A DNA stretch of 64,000 bases from Apium graveolens (taxonomy: Eukaryota > Streptophyta > Magnoliopsida > Apiales > Apiaceae). Under the pieces are notes generated by a model. It made no database searches and was not told the DNA's origin. It saw only the letters and a program-made list of their open reading frames with translations. Positions 55,508 to 64,000 of this stretch are shown in pieces (the first letter of the stretch is position 1; each line of letters begins with the position of its first letter). Both the position numbers and the translations under genes were made by a program. The stretch lies in NCBI RefSeq assembly GCF_009905375.1, contig NC_133647.1, positions 138,317,263 to 138,381,262 of the forward strand. Reading direction: 5' to 3'.

Positions 55508-57820
55508 TCAGGTGGGAAACTTCATGACTGAATGGTAGGAAGAGGGGACTGCCTTGAAGGCATGTATCCCTATTCTCCCCATGATAGCATTATAAGTTGA
55601 ACTAGCCTTTACCACCACGAAATCCAGCATCTGCGTTGCTTGCCTTGGCTCCGTACCTATGGTGGTCGGCAATTTAATTATCCCTTCCACAGGACATTCT
55701 ACTCCAGCAAATCCATATATCGGCATGTCGGTTGGTGTCAACTGGGAGTCGTTATACCCCATCCTTAGAAAGGTGTCATAGAGCAAGATATCCACAGAAG
55801 CACCATTATCCACAAGGACCCTCTTAACCGGGCTATTTCCTATTATCGGTGTTATGACCAGCGGGTCATCATGGGGAAACTTCACACCCTCTAGGTCGGA
55901 ATCATCAAAAGCCAATGTTACTTCTGTCCTGGCCCTCTTCGGGGCTTCGCCAACAATATGCATAACCTCCCTGGTGTATGCCTTTCTGGAATTTTTGGAC
56001 AATCCTGCAGCAGTTGGACCTCCAAAGATCGTGTTTATCACAGGTCCTCGAGGGCGTCGTGGTCCTCCAAAAATTGCATTTATAACCGGCCCTCTAGGTT
56101 GGGGATTCCGCCCCTGATCGTCTTGGTCCCTCCTACGATCTTCAAAGTTCTTCCTTCCATTATTGTTTCTGTCCCCTCCATCTCCAGTATACTTGTTCAA
56201 CCTTCCTTTTCGAATCAAAAACTCAATTTCATCTTTCAATTGCCTACACTCATCGGTGTCATGGCCAACATCCTTGTGAAACCTGCAATACTTGCTCTTA
56301 TCTAGCTTGGCGGGATCAGCCTTCAAGGGCTTAGGCCAGCGAATATCTCTATGTTTCTCAATCTCCATCAAAATCTGACTTCTAGGAGCACTCAGCTTAG
56401 CGTATTCAGTGAACTTTTGCCCAGGTCCTCCCTTCTTGGGGGTCGAATCAGGGTTTTGTTCGGTTCTAGGATATTTGTCCTTAGCGATATACTCCAGATC
56501 AGTTTTTCGCTTCTTGCCTCCAGTGGGCTCATTACTTACCACGGTCTTCCTCATGCTTTCTTCAACCTTGATATACTTCCCTGCCCTCTCTTGGAGTTGC
56601 AATATGTTTTCAGGGGGACGTTTCGCCAAGGACATCTTGAAAAACTCATCCCTAGTTCCTTGTTGCAGTGCTATTATGGCTACCTTATCATCAAGGTCTG
56701 GGACTTTTAAAGCCTCTTTTGTGAAACGATTCAGGTAATCTCTCAAGGATTCCTTAGCTCCCTGCACAATACTCATAAGAGATGCTGAACTTTTCTCATG
56801 GACTCTCCCGCTGATGAATTGCTTAATAAAAGCCTGACTTAACTCTCTGAACGATCCAATAGAGTTTGGGGGTAAGCGACTGTACCATCTTTGAGCCATA
56901 CCCGACAGGGTTTGAGGGAAGGCCCAACACTTAATAGCGTCATTCACGGGTTGCAGGAGCAGTGCATTAGAGAATGTCCTGACATGGTTAGCGGGGTCTC
57001 CGGTACCATCATAGGCTTTGATAGTGGGCATCTTGAATTTCCTTGAGATATGGGCATTCATTATTTCTTCTGTGAAGGGTGGAGTTGGATCATCAGGGTC
57101 TCCAAGGGGAAGGAGATTGCTTGGATCAGTTCTTGGAAAGACAGCCCTTCTTCGTACCGGTCCATCCAGGTCTATGACAGGAGAAGGATTTCTCCCCCTA
57201 GGAGGCATCTGGGGTCTGATGGCCTGGTGAGCTTCCAAGTCACGCCTCAGCCTTTGGATCTCAGCCTCATGAGCCCTTATCCTTTCCTGCACTTCCTGGG
57301 GATTCGCCCCTTGGGTGCTTCGAGGGCGTTGCCTTCCATCGGCCATCGGCTCCTTGCCTGGACGTCTCCTTCTTGGGGCCACTTCATCATCCGAAGATTC
57401 GAAATCTCTCTCAGTGTAAGGACCAGAAAATTCCCGATCCTCGGGGATAGGAGCCAAACCTCGTATATAAGGGGGTGATTTCCCTCGTGCTTCACTTCGC
57501 CCAGCATATCCACTTCCTCCAACCTCGGGGTAAAGGGGCATCCCATAAGGGGGGTTAGTGGTAACAACAGTTGAATATTCATACCCGACGGGTCGAGAAT
57601 TCACAGGTATATGTACTTGTTGAACTTGAGGATTCGTACCTCGAATAGTCGGGGGAGTCGTCCCTTGTGGCTGAGATTGAGTTGCCCCTATCTGGGTTTC
57701 CGCTTGAGTAGATGCATAAGTTGAGTGGGAAGGAATCTCCACGGTTGACGAAATCACCTGAGTTGTCCCTGATGGTGTTCCCTCCTCCAGAGCGCTAGTT
57801 GTTCTCCGTGTTCTCGCCAT
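55508..57820 (-). CDS. Tat element gag and protease
   Basis: 770 intact codons from ATG at 57818-57820 (MARTRRTTSALEEG). The N-terminal 250 residues are low-complexity, with a coiled coil (EVQERIRAHEAEIQRLRRD). Retrotrans-gag region at about 290-390 (CWAFPQTLSGMAQRWYSRLP). A variant knuckle lies at about 512-525 (CRFHKDVGHDTDEC). A short tandem duplication follows (RGPVINAIFGGP and RGPVINTIFGGP, about 576-602). Aspartic protease at about 670 (RVLVDNGASVDILLYD) carries the D-N-G-A variant seen in Tat elements. The ORF ends KFPT with a TGA where the family usually continues into RT, so this is probably a premature stop. Gag packages element RNA and protease cleaves the polyprotein. Confidence 0.88.
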   Translation of the reverse strand: MARTRRTTSALEEGTPSGTTQVISSTVEIPSHSTYASTQAETQIGATQSQPQGTTPPTIRGTNPQVQQVHIPVNSRPVGYEYSTVVTTNPPYGMPLYPEVGGSGYAGRSEARGKSPPYIRGLAPIPEDREFSGPYTERDFESSDDEVAPRRRRPGKEPMADGRQRPRSTQGANPQEVQERIRAHEAEIQRLRRDLEAHQAIRPQMPPRGRNPSPVIDLDGPVRRRAVFPRTDPSNLLPLGDPDDPTPPFTEEIMNAHISRKFKMPTIKAYDGTGDPANHVRTFSNALLLQPVNDAIKCWAFPQTLSGMAQRWYSRLPPNSIGSFRELSQAFIKQFISGRVHEKSSASLMSIVQGAKESLRDYLNRFTKEALKVPDLDDKVAIIALQQGTRDEFFKMSLAKRPPENILQLQERAGKYIKVEESMRKTVVSNEPTGGKKRKTDLEYIAKDKYPRTEQNPDSTPKKGGPGQKFTEYAKLSAPRSQILMEIEKHRDIRWPKPLKADPAKLDKSKYCRFHKDVGHDTDECRQLKDEIEFLIRKGRLNKYTGDGGDRNNNGRKNFEDRRRDQDDQGRNPQPRGPVINAIFGGPRRPRGPVINTIFGGPTAAGLSKNSRKAYTREVMHIVGEAPKRARTEVTLAFDDSDLEGVKFPHDDPLVITPIIGNSPVKRVLVDNGASVDILLYDTFLRMGYNDSQLTPTDMPIYGFAGVECPVEGIIKLPTTIGTEPRQATQMLDFVVVKASSTYNAIMGRIGIHAFKAVPSSYHSVMKFPT

Positions 57821-57840
57821 GGTTGTTGTTTTTTCCCATA

Positions 57841-57850
57841 AACGGCGCCA
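57841..57850 (-). other. Primer binding site, tRNA-Asp type (Tat element)
   Basis: The minus strand reads TGGCGCCGTT two bases inside the 5' LTR, complementary to the 3' end of plant tRNA-Asp, which is used by many Tat and Athila elements. Confidence 0.8.
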
Positions 57851-57852
57851 AA

Positions 57853-58424
57853 TGTTATGGATAAAAAACTAAGGTTATTATTTGCTGTATTTATTACTAA
57901 GATTCGATAGCTCAAGGCCTTTAATGGCTGCTCTCGTGTTTCGTAGCTTAATTCTGCCTTTACGAGATACCTATGTATCTCTGTGAATTAGAGAATCAAG
58001 CCAAAAAACGTAGTTCTGATTTGTGGGGTGAGACCCCTTATATAGACGTTGAGAGTCCTTGAATTGGACTTGGTATAGGAGACTTGGTGGGCAAGTCTCA
58101 TAATTAGAATGGACTTTGGAGTCCTAGATAGTAGGAAACTGATTCCTTATCCTTTTAGGTCCCCTTGAGGCCAATCTACAAGGATCTATATCCCCACTAG
58201 GACTTATCTTAATGGCTGTTTTCCTCCTTTATTTATTAATTACGAAATTAATAAATAATCAGGGTTTTTGGGCCTTCTTTCTTCCATCAGGCCTGATCTG
58301 GTCCATCAGGCCTGATCAATGTGTTGACCTTCTTGGTCTGAATGTCATACATCTTCTTATTGGGCCTAGCAGCCCACACCTTGCAATATTTATTTATACA
58401 ATCAGGATTTATTTATCCCTATCA
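57853..58424 (-). repeat. Tat element 5' LTR
   Basis: 572 bp. It differs from 48048-48619 at about nine sites counted by eye. On the minus strand this copy would promote gag-pol transcription. Confidence 0.95.
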
Positions 58425-61400
58425 TAACCACTCCTACCAAGGCCACTTTACTAGAATGCCCTTGCATGCAAATTTGTTTTCAAGAAGAGAAGGGAGGAAA
58501 GGGTAATAGCATACTCCACTCACCAATTTGCATAAGTGTAATGATTTAACCTCAATCAAACTCACACTCAACCACATTCACTTCACTCCAACTCATCTTT
58601 TTTTTTCTCTCTTCCCCCTCCCTCTCTTTGCTCTCGGCCGAAGTCCCCTCCCCACTCCCTTCCATCATTTTTCCATCCCATTTCTCATCTTACCTAGTAT
58701 AATTCTCCTACCTACATTTATTTTATATACTTCCCAAGATTTTTGTGAATGGGAGATGAAGTTTCATGGTTGCATGTGTAGCTTTTGTGTGATCTCCAAA
58801 GAGAAACTCTTGATTCTTATGAATTTAAGAGCTCTCTATGAGATACATTTCATATATGTTTTAAAAAAGTGTTTTATGGAGAAACCATGCCTTAAAAACA
58901 TTTGCATGCTACTGAAATTTCACTATATAATCATGTTTAGCCATGCATGCTAGTTTTAAGATATTAATATGATGATCAACCATGTTGTGTATGCTACTCT
59001 TCTCGAAATCATGTTTTCATGTTTAAAAGTCCATAAATTCGAATTATTTGTGGTTGAAATAGATTGTTTCCATGATATATTGCTTAATAATATTTAAGAG
59101 AAGATACATTTTATGATTATTAAGGTTGGATAATAGGTTCAAGTAGAATTTACAAGAATATAAACTCCATGTTTAGCCGAACCCATGTTAAGTGTTTTCC
59201 ATGAGTTGCATGTTATATTTTTATTTGCGTGTCGGTGTTCTAGGGCATGGATGATCTCCACTCCTGTTGAGACACTATTTTAGTATGTTGATGCACTAGG
59301 TTTTCTTTGGTAAAGGTTGGATGCTTGGTTAATAAGTGGGAGTTAAGGTGGAAAGGGTTTGGTCAGTGTTTGCATTTTTCCAGAATTTTGCACTAGTTTG
59401 TGGGGAAGTTTTGATTGGGAATTTGTTATGCACTTGGAGGCCCAAGCCACCAGAAGCTAGAAATAGGAGTATATAATAGGTTTTAGGTGTTTGTTGGAGG
59501 TTTGTAAGACGTTTGGTTAGGTGCACGAGTGGAATCACAAAATCTGTCCAGCAGGGAACAGTTTTGTTGCAACTTAGAAATATGAAGATTTGACCATGTC
59601 ATAGGTAGGCCCTCATTAGGTCCTGTTGGGCCTTAGTTAGAGGGAGTGTCAGAGGAGTTTTTCCAGCCATAGTTCATAGGATTTGTGTTAGAATAATGTG
59701 TCACAAGTTAGTTCAATTCAGGACCTTTTCTGCCCTGAAAAACAGGGGAACCATGGACTTTAAGCTTAGGCCTAGGGAGGCCCAAGTAGGCCCTTAAGCC
59801 ACATCAAGTTTGAAAGTGGCCTTATGATCAGAAGAGTCTAGTGTGGAAGTTTTGGTTGTAAACCTGTAGTGTAAGAGTGTCTAATGCACCCAAAAAACCA
59901 TATATGTCATTCTGAAATTTACCATAGTAAGCACCTTCACTTACCACATAGTTTTAGAGCACTTATGAGTGAGGCCTAGGTTGACCACTATAGTTTCAAG
60001 ATAGAATAAATCTAGTAGAGTGAAAGTCCCAAGTGAGGGTCAATAGTATTTGGATGGTTTAGTAAAGGCACATCGAGTTAGGAGGCCAAAATTTGGAGAT
60101 TTTGTCTAGTTTAGCGATCAAGTGACCTAAGTTGTGGAGCGAGATCATCCAAGCCTAGTGTTGCAATATGGTGTGTGTGATATTATTTGGTACTTAAATA
60201 TGGTATGTGAGTATATGAGGCTATGTGTACTATTATGTTTATAAGGTGATTATAAATTGCGTGCATATAGGCCTAAGTACCATTTGTGTTTAATTTCGGG
60301 TTGTAAATAGGCTGAGTTGGTGAGAATATATTATAATGAGGTTATTATTAATTGTGTAGGATCTCGAGACGAGGGTAAACTTGCCATAAAGGTCGAGTAA
60401 AGCTTTCAGTTGCTCCTACTTGCCAGTCCAGTCCAGTTCAGCCTTCTCAAGGCAAGTGATTCAACCTGCTTTTTTGTTTACACTGCGAATGTGTGATAAC
60501 TTGTTCCTATATATATGATGCGAGCATCCTGATTTATCTTGTCATACCTGAACCAAGTGATTCTCAAATTTATCTTCGTATTATATACAAATGCCATGAA
60601 CCCTCAAGTATTTATTGCAAGTAGATCAAAAGTCATAGCATGCTAGTATACCAAAGTAATTGTGATGCAAGGATAAAATAGAGATTTGTTATAATACTTT
60701 ATTGATCCTTTTGATTAACATGCTATTGATTCTTGAGAAATCTTGATATTGGACCCTGATATTTTGATTTAACATTTTCAAGAACCTCAATAGAAACTTT
60801 ATCTTGATACCTAAAAGCCAGTCATTCCTTAAAGTCGTTCATGATTGTTTGAAAACCCTATCCTTACCCTAAAGCTTGATACCCTGTTATACTTTGAGCT
60901 GATGATCACTTCCTTTGTATTTTAATACCTATATCATACCTGAAACCAGTAATGCTTATCTTCTTGATATTTTAATACCTATACCGTATCTAAAACTATT
61001 GCTTTAAGCCTAGTCTGGCATTACTCTTTCATATTATCAAATAACCTTACTAAATCTCCTTGTCAAAATCCTTGTAAATAGAAACCGTTCAATTACCCTG
61101 ATAGAGTAAAGTCTAGTGGATCATGAACCTGAGATTTAGTGGACATATTTCCAGTGTTTCAAAGTTGATCTATAATCCCTTGATAAAGATGTTTACTGTT
61201 TAAGAAATTTATTATCAATCGGCATCAGTTTTCAAAATGACTAAAAATTTGGATTTTCAGTCCCAAAGGGGGATAAATGTTTTCTTTAAATAGTGGATCT
61301 GGACTGAGACGCAAATCCTCTCTACACTTAAATTGTAGGGTTAAAAGTTTCCTAGGGATCCCATTAATGTTTTAGAACCCAGCGAGGTTCGGGATTACTT

Positions 61401-61890
61401 CGCGGCTGATCACCGGCTGTAATCCGTAGCGTCATAAAATGGTTTTTGATTAATAAATGATTTTGGAAATGTTTTGATACAAACAAATGATGCCATCACC
61501 CAAAAGTTCATCTATTATTATTATTAGATCTATCTTCACATTGTTATTCTTTTAAATATATCTCGATTTATGTTTTGTACCGTATTGTTTAACACTTGTT
61601 GAGCATTTGCCTCACTACTTGCTTTCACCCTGATATTAAAGCTGGCAGATATGGTTAGATTCAAGCAGACAGCGCGTAAGACTTGTGATGCCGATTCGTA
61701 TGTTCGAGCTCAGGTAGTTAGTGATTTTGTGTATAAGGACTCGATATTGGAATCAGGTTGTAATAGTTAATAGTGTTGGGCTGTTCCAAACCCTAAACTG
61801 TAAGATCTTGGATTCGGTTGTATTTACTTTCTTTTATCTATTGTAATAGTTTTATATTATGTATTGTTAAGTTGGGGGTGTGACAATTTA

Positions 61891-62414
61891 TTACTGTATT
61901 AAATATTTACAAAGAACAAACTCAAATTCTGGGTGGACATCTCCCACCTGCCAAACACGATCAACTATAGAACTACTATATCTCGCTAGATAGTGAGCTA
62001 CGCTGTTCGCGGACCGTCTCACAAACCTTAACACAACGTTTTGACTACTTAGATCCGAGAGACAAGTTCTACAATCTGCAATCACCTTTCCCGGATAAGA
62101 TAAACTAGAAAAGGAGCAGCGAATTAATTGCACAACTTAGAGACAATCAGTTTCAACCACCACATTACGATATCCCTTCATTTTTGTCCAACTTAGAGCC
62201 TCTCTAATGCCCAAAGCTTCTACAAATTCAGGAGTAACTCTGCCTGGGGAACACTTGGATATAGCTTCGACTAAAAAACCACTGTGATCACGAGTTAGAA
62301 AATTATAGCTGTAGCGTCTCGGGTCTTCAAAGATAGTTGCATCAACATTTATCTTAACACTATTGTCTGGTGGAAGGTGCCACTGTTCGTTACCATCATC
62401 TGATGATATAAACC
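61891..62414 (-). pseudogene. LINE RNase H domain (RVT_3-like)
   Basis: Read from 62414 down: WHLPPDNSVKINVDATIFED, then EALGIREALSW, VVETDCL, a TAA, and LRFVRRSANSVAHYLAR. The Asp, Glu, Asp and His positions of RNase H are in place. The open part near the end has 80 codons. One stop in the domain and a frameshift against the zf-RVT segment make it non-functional. Confidence 0.8.
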
Positions 62415-63240
62415 CTAAAAAAGGACCGAAGTTTCTGTCTGGAACAACTCGCTATTGGTTAAGGTTACATGGATATTAATCACCTTCTTGTGTTGATGAT
62501 CAAAGAGAGATTGCAACCAACCTGCAAAAGTGTTGTAATTAATTTGGGCTGAGGATGAAAAAGTAGTATCTGCTAGATTGTGACATTGGTCTGCAAAATT
62601 GCAAGAAACCAAAGCATGCATAACAGTCTTTGGAGCTTCATTACAAATAGGACACAACTCATTGACATTCACTTTTCTAGTTCGCAATAGATCTTTCGTG
62701 GGAAGGAACCCAGATGTTGCACGCCAGAAGAAGTTCTTGATCTTAGAAGGAATCTTAAGTTTCCATAATTTTTTCCAAAAGCCAGAATCATCAGCAGAGG
62801 AAGGACTCACTTTAGTATTCTGAATATGAACGTACGCACTCTTAACAGAGTACTGACCCATCTTCTCAAAATGCCAATACCAAGTGTCCTTATCATTCTC
62901 GTGGAGAGGAATAGACAAAATCAGCTCTGCATCTCGATCTTCAAATATGTCCAGAACAATCTCCTCATCCCAAGATCGATCACCAATTCATATTAGAGAA
63001 ACAACTTTTTAGTTAATAATCGACTCATTGAAGGTGTGAATATAAGGATCCTCAGAAAATGGCAGCCAAAGAGAGTTAAGAATATAAATGTCTTGTCCTT
63101 CACCAACTCGACAAGATAATCCTTGATTAATTAAAGAGCTTCCAGAATACTACGCCAAATGTAACTAGGATTGGCACCTAGTTTAGAAGAAAGAAAAGAA
63201 CCAATGGGGTAGTATCTAGCTTTATAAATTTTGCTCACAA
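62415..63240 (-). pseudogene. LINE zf-RVT-like region and linker
   Basis: The open segment to 62918 reads WYWHFEKMGQYSVKSAYVHI, FWKKLWKLKIPSKIKNFFWR, then LCPICNEAPKTVMHALVSC, the Cys/His-bearing zf-RVT signature of plant LINE polyproteins. Upstream the frame continues through GDRSWDEEIVLDIFEDRD with a TGA near 62988. Confidence 0.82.
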
Positions 63241-63255
63241 GTTTGTTTGGTTGAG

Positions 63256-64000
63256 TTACCAGACGCATGCTTGTTTTCCAAGTAAAGAAATGTTGAAATC
63301 TCGTAAACGTCTAAATCCCATACCTCCCTTGCTTTTGTCTGAACATAGGCGGTCCCAACACATCCAATGGATATTTTTATCCTTAGTCACGTCTGACCTC
63401 CACCAGAACTTTGACATGGTCATCTCTAAGTCTTTGCAAACCTCAAGAGGGAGGTGAAATAAACTCATTGAGTAGCTGGGGAGAGTTTGACCAACTGATT
63501 TAATAAGAATTTATTTTCCTCCTTTAGATAAGCTTCGCTTGTCTCATCCTTTCATACAATCTTGCAGGTGTTCTTTAATGTAACCGAAAATTGCATATTT
63601 TTTACCCGAAATCATGTTTGGGAGGCCCAAGTATAAACTATTTTCATTCGCCTCACGAATCTGAAGATGATGGAACATCTCCAATTTAAGATGAGCACTG
63701 CAGTTGCGACTATAAAAAGCTGAAGACTTGTCAATATTAATTTGCTGGCCTGAGGCCTTCTCAAAGATTTCGAGCATATTTAACACTTGGGTATCACTAT
63801 TTGTATCAGCTTTGCAAAAAATATAACAGTCATCTGCAAAGAACATATATGAAATAGAGGGAGCATTACGAGCTACCTTAATACCATGAATGAGACACTT
63901 TCTTTCAGAATCTTCTATCAAGGAAGTTAAACCTTTGATGCAGATTAAAAAGAGATAAGAATTCAAAGGATCTCCTTGACGGAGACCACGAGATGGAACA
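63256..64000 (-). pseudogene. LINE reverse transcriptase, C-terminal part
   Basis: At the window edge the frame reads VPSRGLRQGDPL, the RT motif preceding the palm, then SYMFFADDCYIFCKA with the catalytic ADD. Next come SGQQINIDKSSAFYSRN and SLYLGLPNMISGKK. Two stops (after CMKG, near 63541-63543, and before ILIKSV) precede the thumb segment at 63256-63468 (FWWRSDVTKDKNIHWMCW, GGMGFRRLRDFN). LINE RT copies its RNA at the nicked target; this copy is dead. Confidence 0.88.

Larger units (their letters stand above)
48048..58424 (-). mobile_element. Tat-lineage Ty3/gypsy retrotransposon with antisense gene
   Basis: 10,377 bp, flanked by TAACC at 48043-48047 and 58425-58429. Termini TGTTATGG and CCCTATCA. 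On the minus strand: 5' LTR (57853-58424), tRNA-Asp-type primer site, gag-protease, RT-RNase H-second RNase H, integrase. A 3.5 kb 3' region follows, holding an antisense spliced gene and a tandem array, then the 3' LTR (48048-48619). The second RNase H and long 3' region define the Tat lineage. The two 572 bp LTRs differ at about nine positions (about 1.6%). Coding lesions are few. Confidence 0.92.
28144..61885 (+). mobile_element. Second Tekay-lineage chromovirus (Tekay-2), old and twice interrupted
   Basis: Starts TGTTACGACC, ends GTGTGACA, and is flanked by ATTTA at 28139-28143 and 61886-61890. Order on the plus strand: 5' LTR, decayed tRNA-Met primer site, pre-gag ORF, gag-protease-RT-RNase H-integrase-chromodomain, polypurine tract, 3' LTR. 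A copia derivative interrupts integrase (36889-47000) and a Tat element interrupts the 3' LTR (48048-58424). Without them the element is about 13.2 kb. It has many more stops and indels than Tekay-1, consistent with greater age. Its LTRs and proteins differ clearly from Tekay-1, so it is a different family of the same lineage. Confidence 0.92.
47604..61885 (+). repeat. Tekay-2 3' LTR, split by the Tat element
   Basis: Made of 47604-48047 and 58430-61885. It starts TATTACGATC where the 5' LTR has TGTTACGACC, and ends GTGTGACA. Divergence from 28144-32028 is plainly higher than between the Tekay-1 LTRs, with many substitutions and small indels. Confidence 0.9.
61886..64000 (-). mobile_element. 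3' part of an L1-like LINE with RNase H, cut by window edge
   Basis: On the minus strand from 64000 down: RT, thumb/linker, zf-RVT-like region, then a C-terminal RNase H ending at 61891. This order is typical of plant L1-type LINEs that have acquired an RNase H domain. Tekay-2 inserted right after the stop codon (TSD ATTTA overlaps 61886-61890); the LINE 3' end continues at 28143 and below. Several stops and frameshifts are present; the endonuclease and ORF1 would lie beyond 64000. Confidence 0.85.

Noticed and set aside
1..64000. tRNA or rRNA genes
   Set aside because: Only primer-binding complements of tRNA ends were seen; no cloverleaf or rRNA segment was recognised by eye.

Overview
This 64 kb window is plant nuclear DNA made almost wholly of nested transposable elements. 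The families present (Tekay/Del chromoviruses with chromodomain integrases, a Tat-lineage Ty3/gypsy element with a second RNase H, a Sirevirus-like Ty1/copia element, a BED/DUF659-type hAT transposon and an RNase H-bearing L1-like LINE) point to an angiosperm, most probably an asterid eudicot. No tool-based identification was possible. No clear host gene is complete here. One possible terminal exon (27882-27986, minus) is proposed with low confidence.

Layout. 1-826: probable end of an unidentified LTR element. 827-27654: one Sirevirus-like copia element on the plus strand, lacking its 5' LTR and gag. It carries integrase, RT, RNase H, then an unusually long third ORF (about 1,520 codons in total) behind its own TATA-type promoter, and a 1,027 bp 3' LTR. 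A Tekay element on the minus strand (Tekay-1, 1767-15916, LTRs of about 4.0 kb, TSD GTCAG) sits between integrase and RT. A 3.4 kb hAT element (19552-22980, TSD TTCCCAAC) sits inside the third ORF.

28144-61885: a second Tekay element (Tekay-2, plus strand, TSD ATTTA). It is itself interrupted by a non-autonomous copia derivative (36889-47000, TSD GGGAT). That derivative's left LTR contains a 4.3 kb solo LTR of the Tekay-1 family (37072-41408, TSD GGAAA with one mismatch). The 3' LTR of Tekay-2 is split by a 10.4 kb Tat element on the minus strand (48048-58424, TSD TAACC) with 572 bp LTRs. 61886-64000: the 3' part of a LINE on the minus strand, into whose 3' end Tekay-2 inserted.

For six insertions (Tekay-1, the hAT, Tekay-2, the copia derivative, the solo LTR and the Tat element) both target-site duplications were read directly, so the order of events can be reconstructed. 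Almost every ORF is broken by in-frame stops and one-base indels, many of the C-to-T/G-to-A kind expected in methylated, silenced repeats. The most interesting content is not the pol genes but the extra genes and cis-motifs: the giant Sirevirus third ORF, a CpG-containing ATCCGTCG motif repeated about 30 times across that element in coding and non-coding parts, pre-gag ORFs in both Tekay elements, and a three-exon antisense gene with its own promoter and a 79 bp palindromic tandem array in the Tat element.
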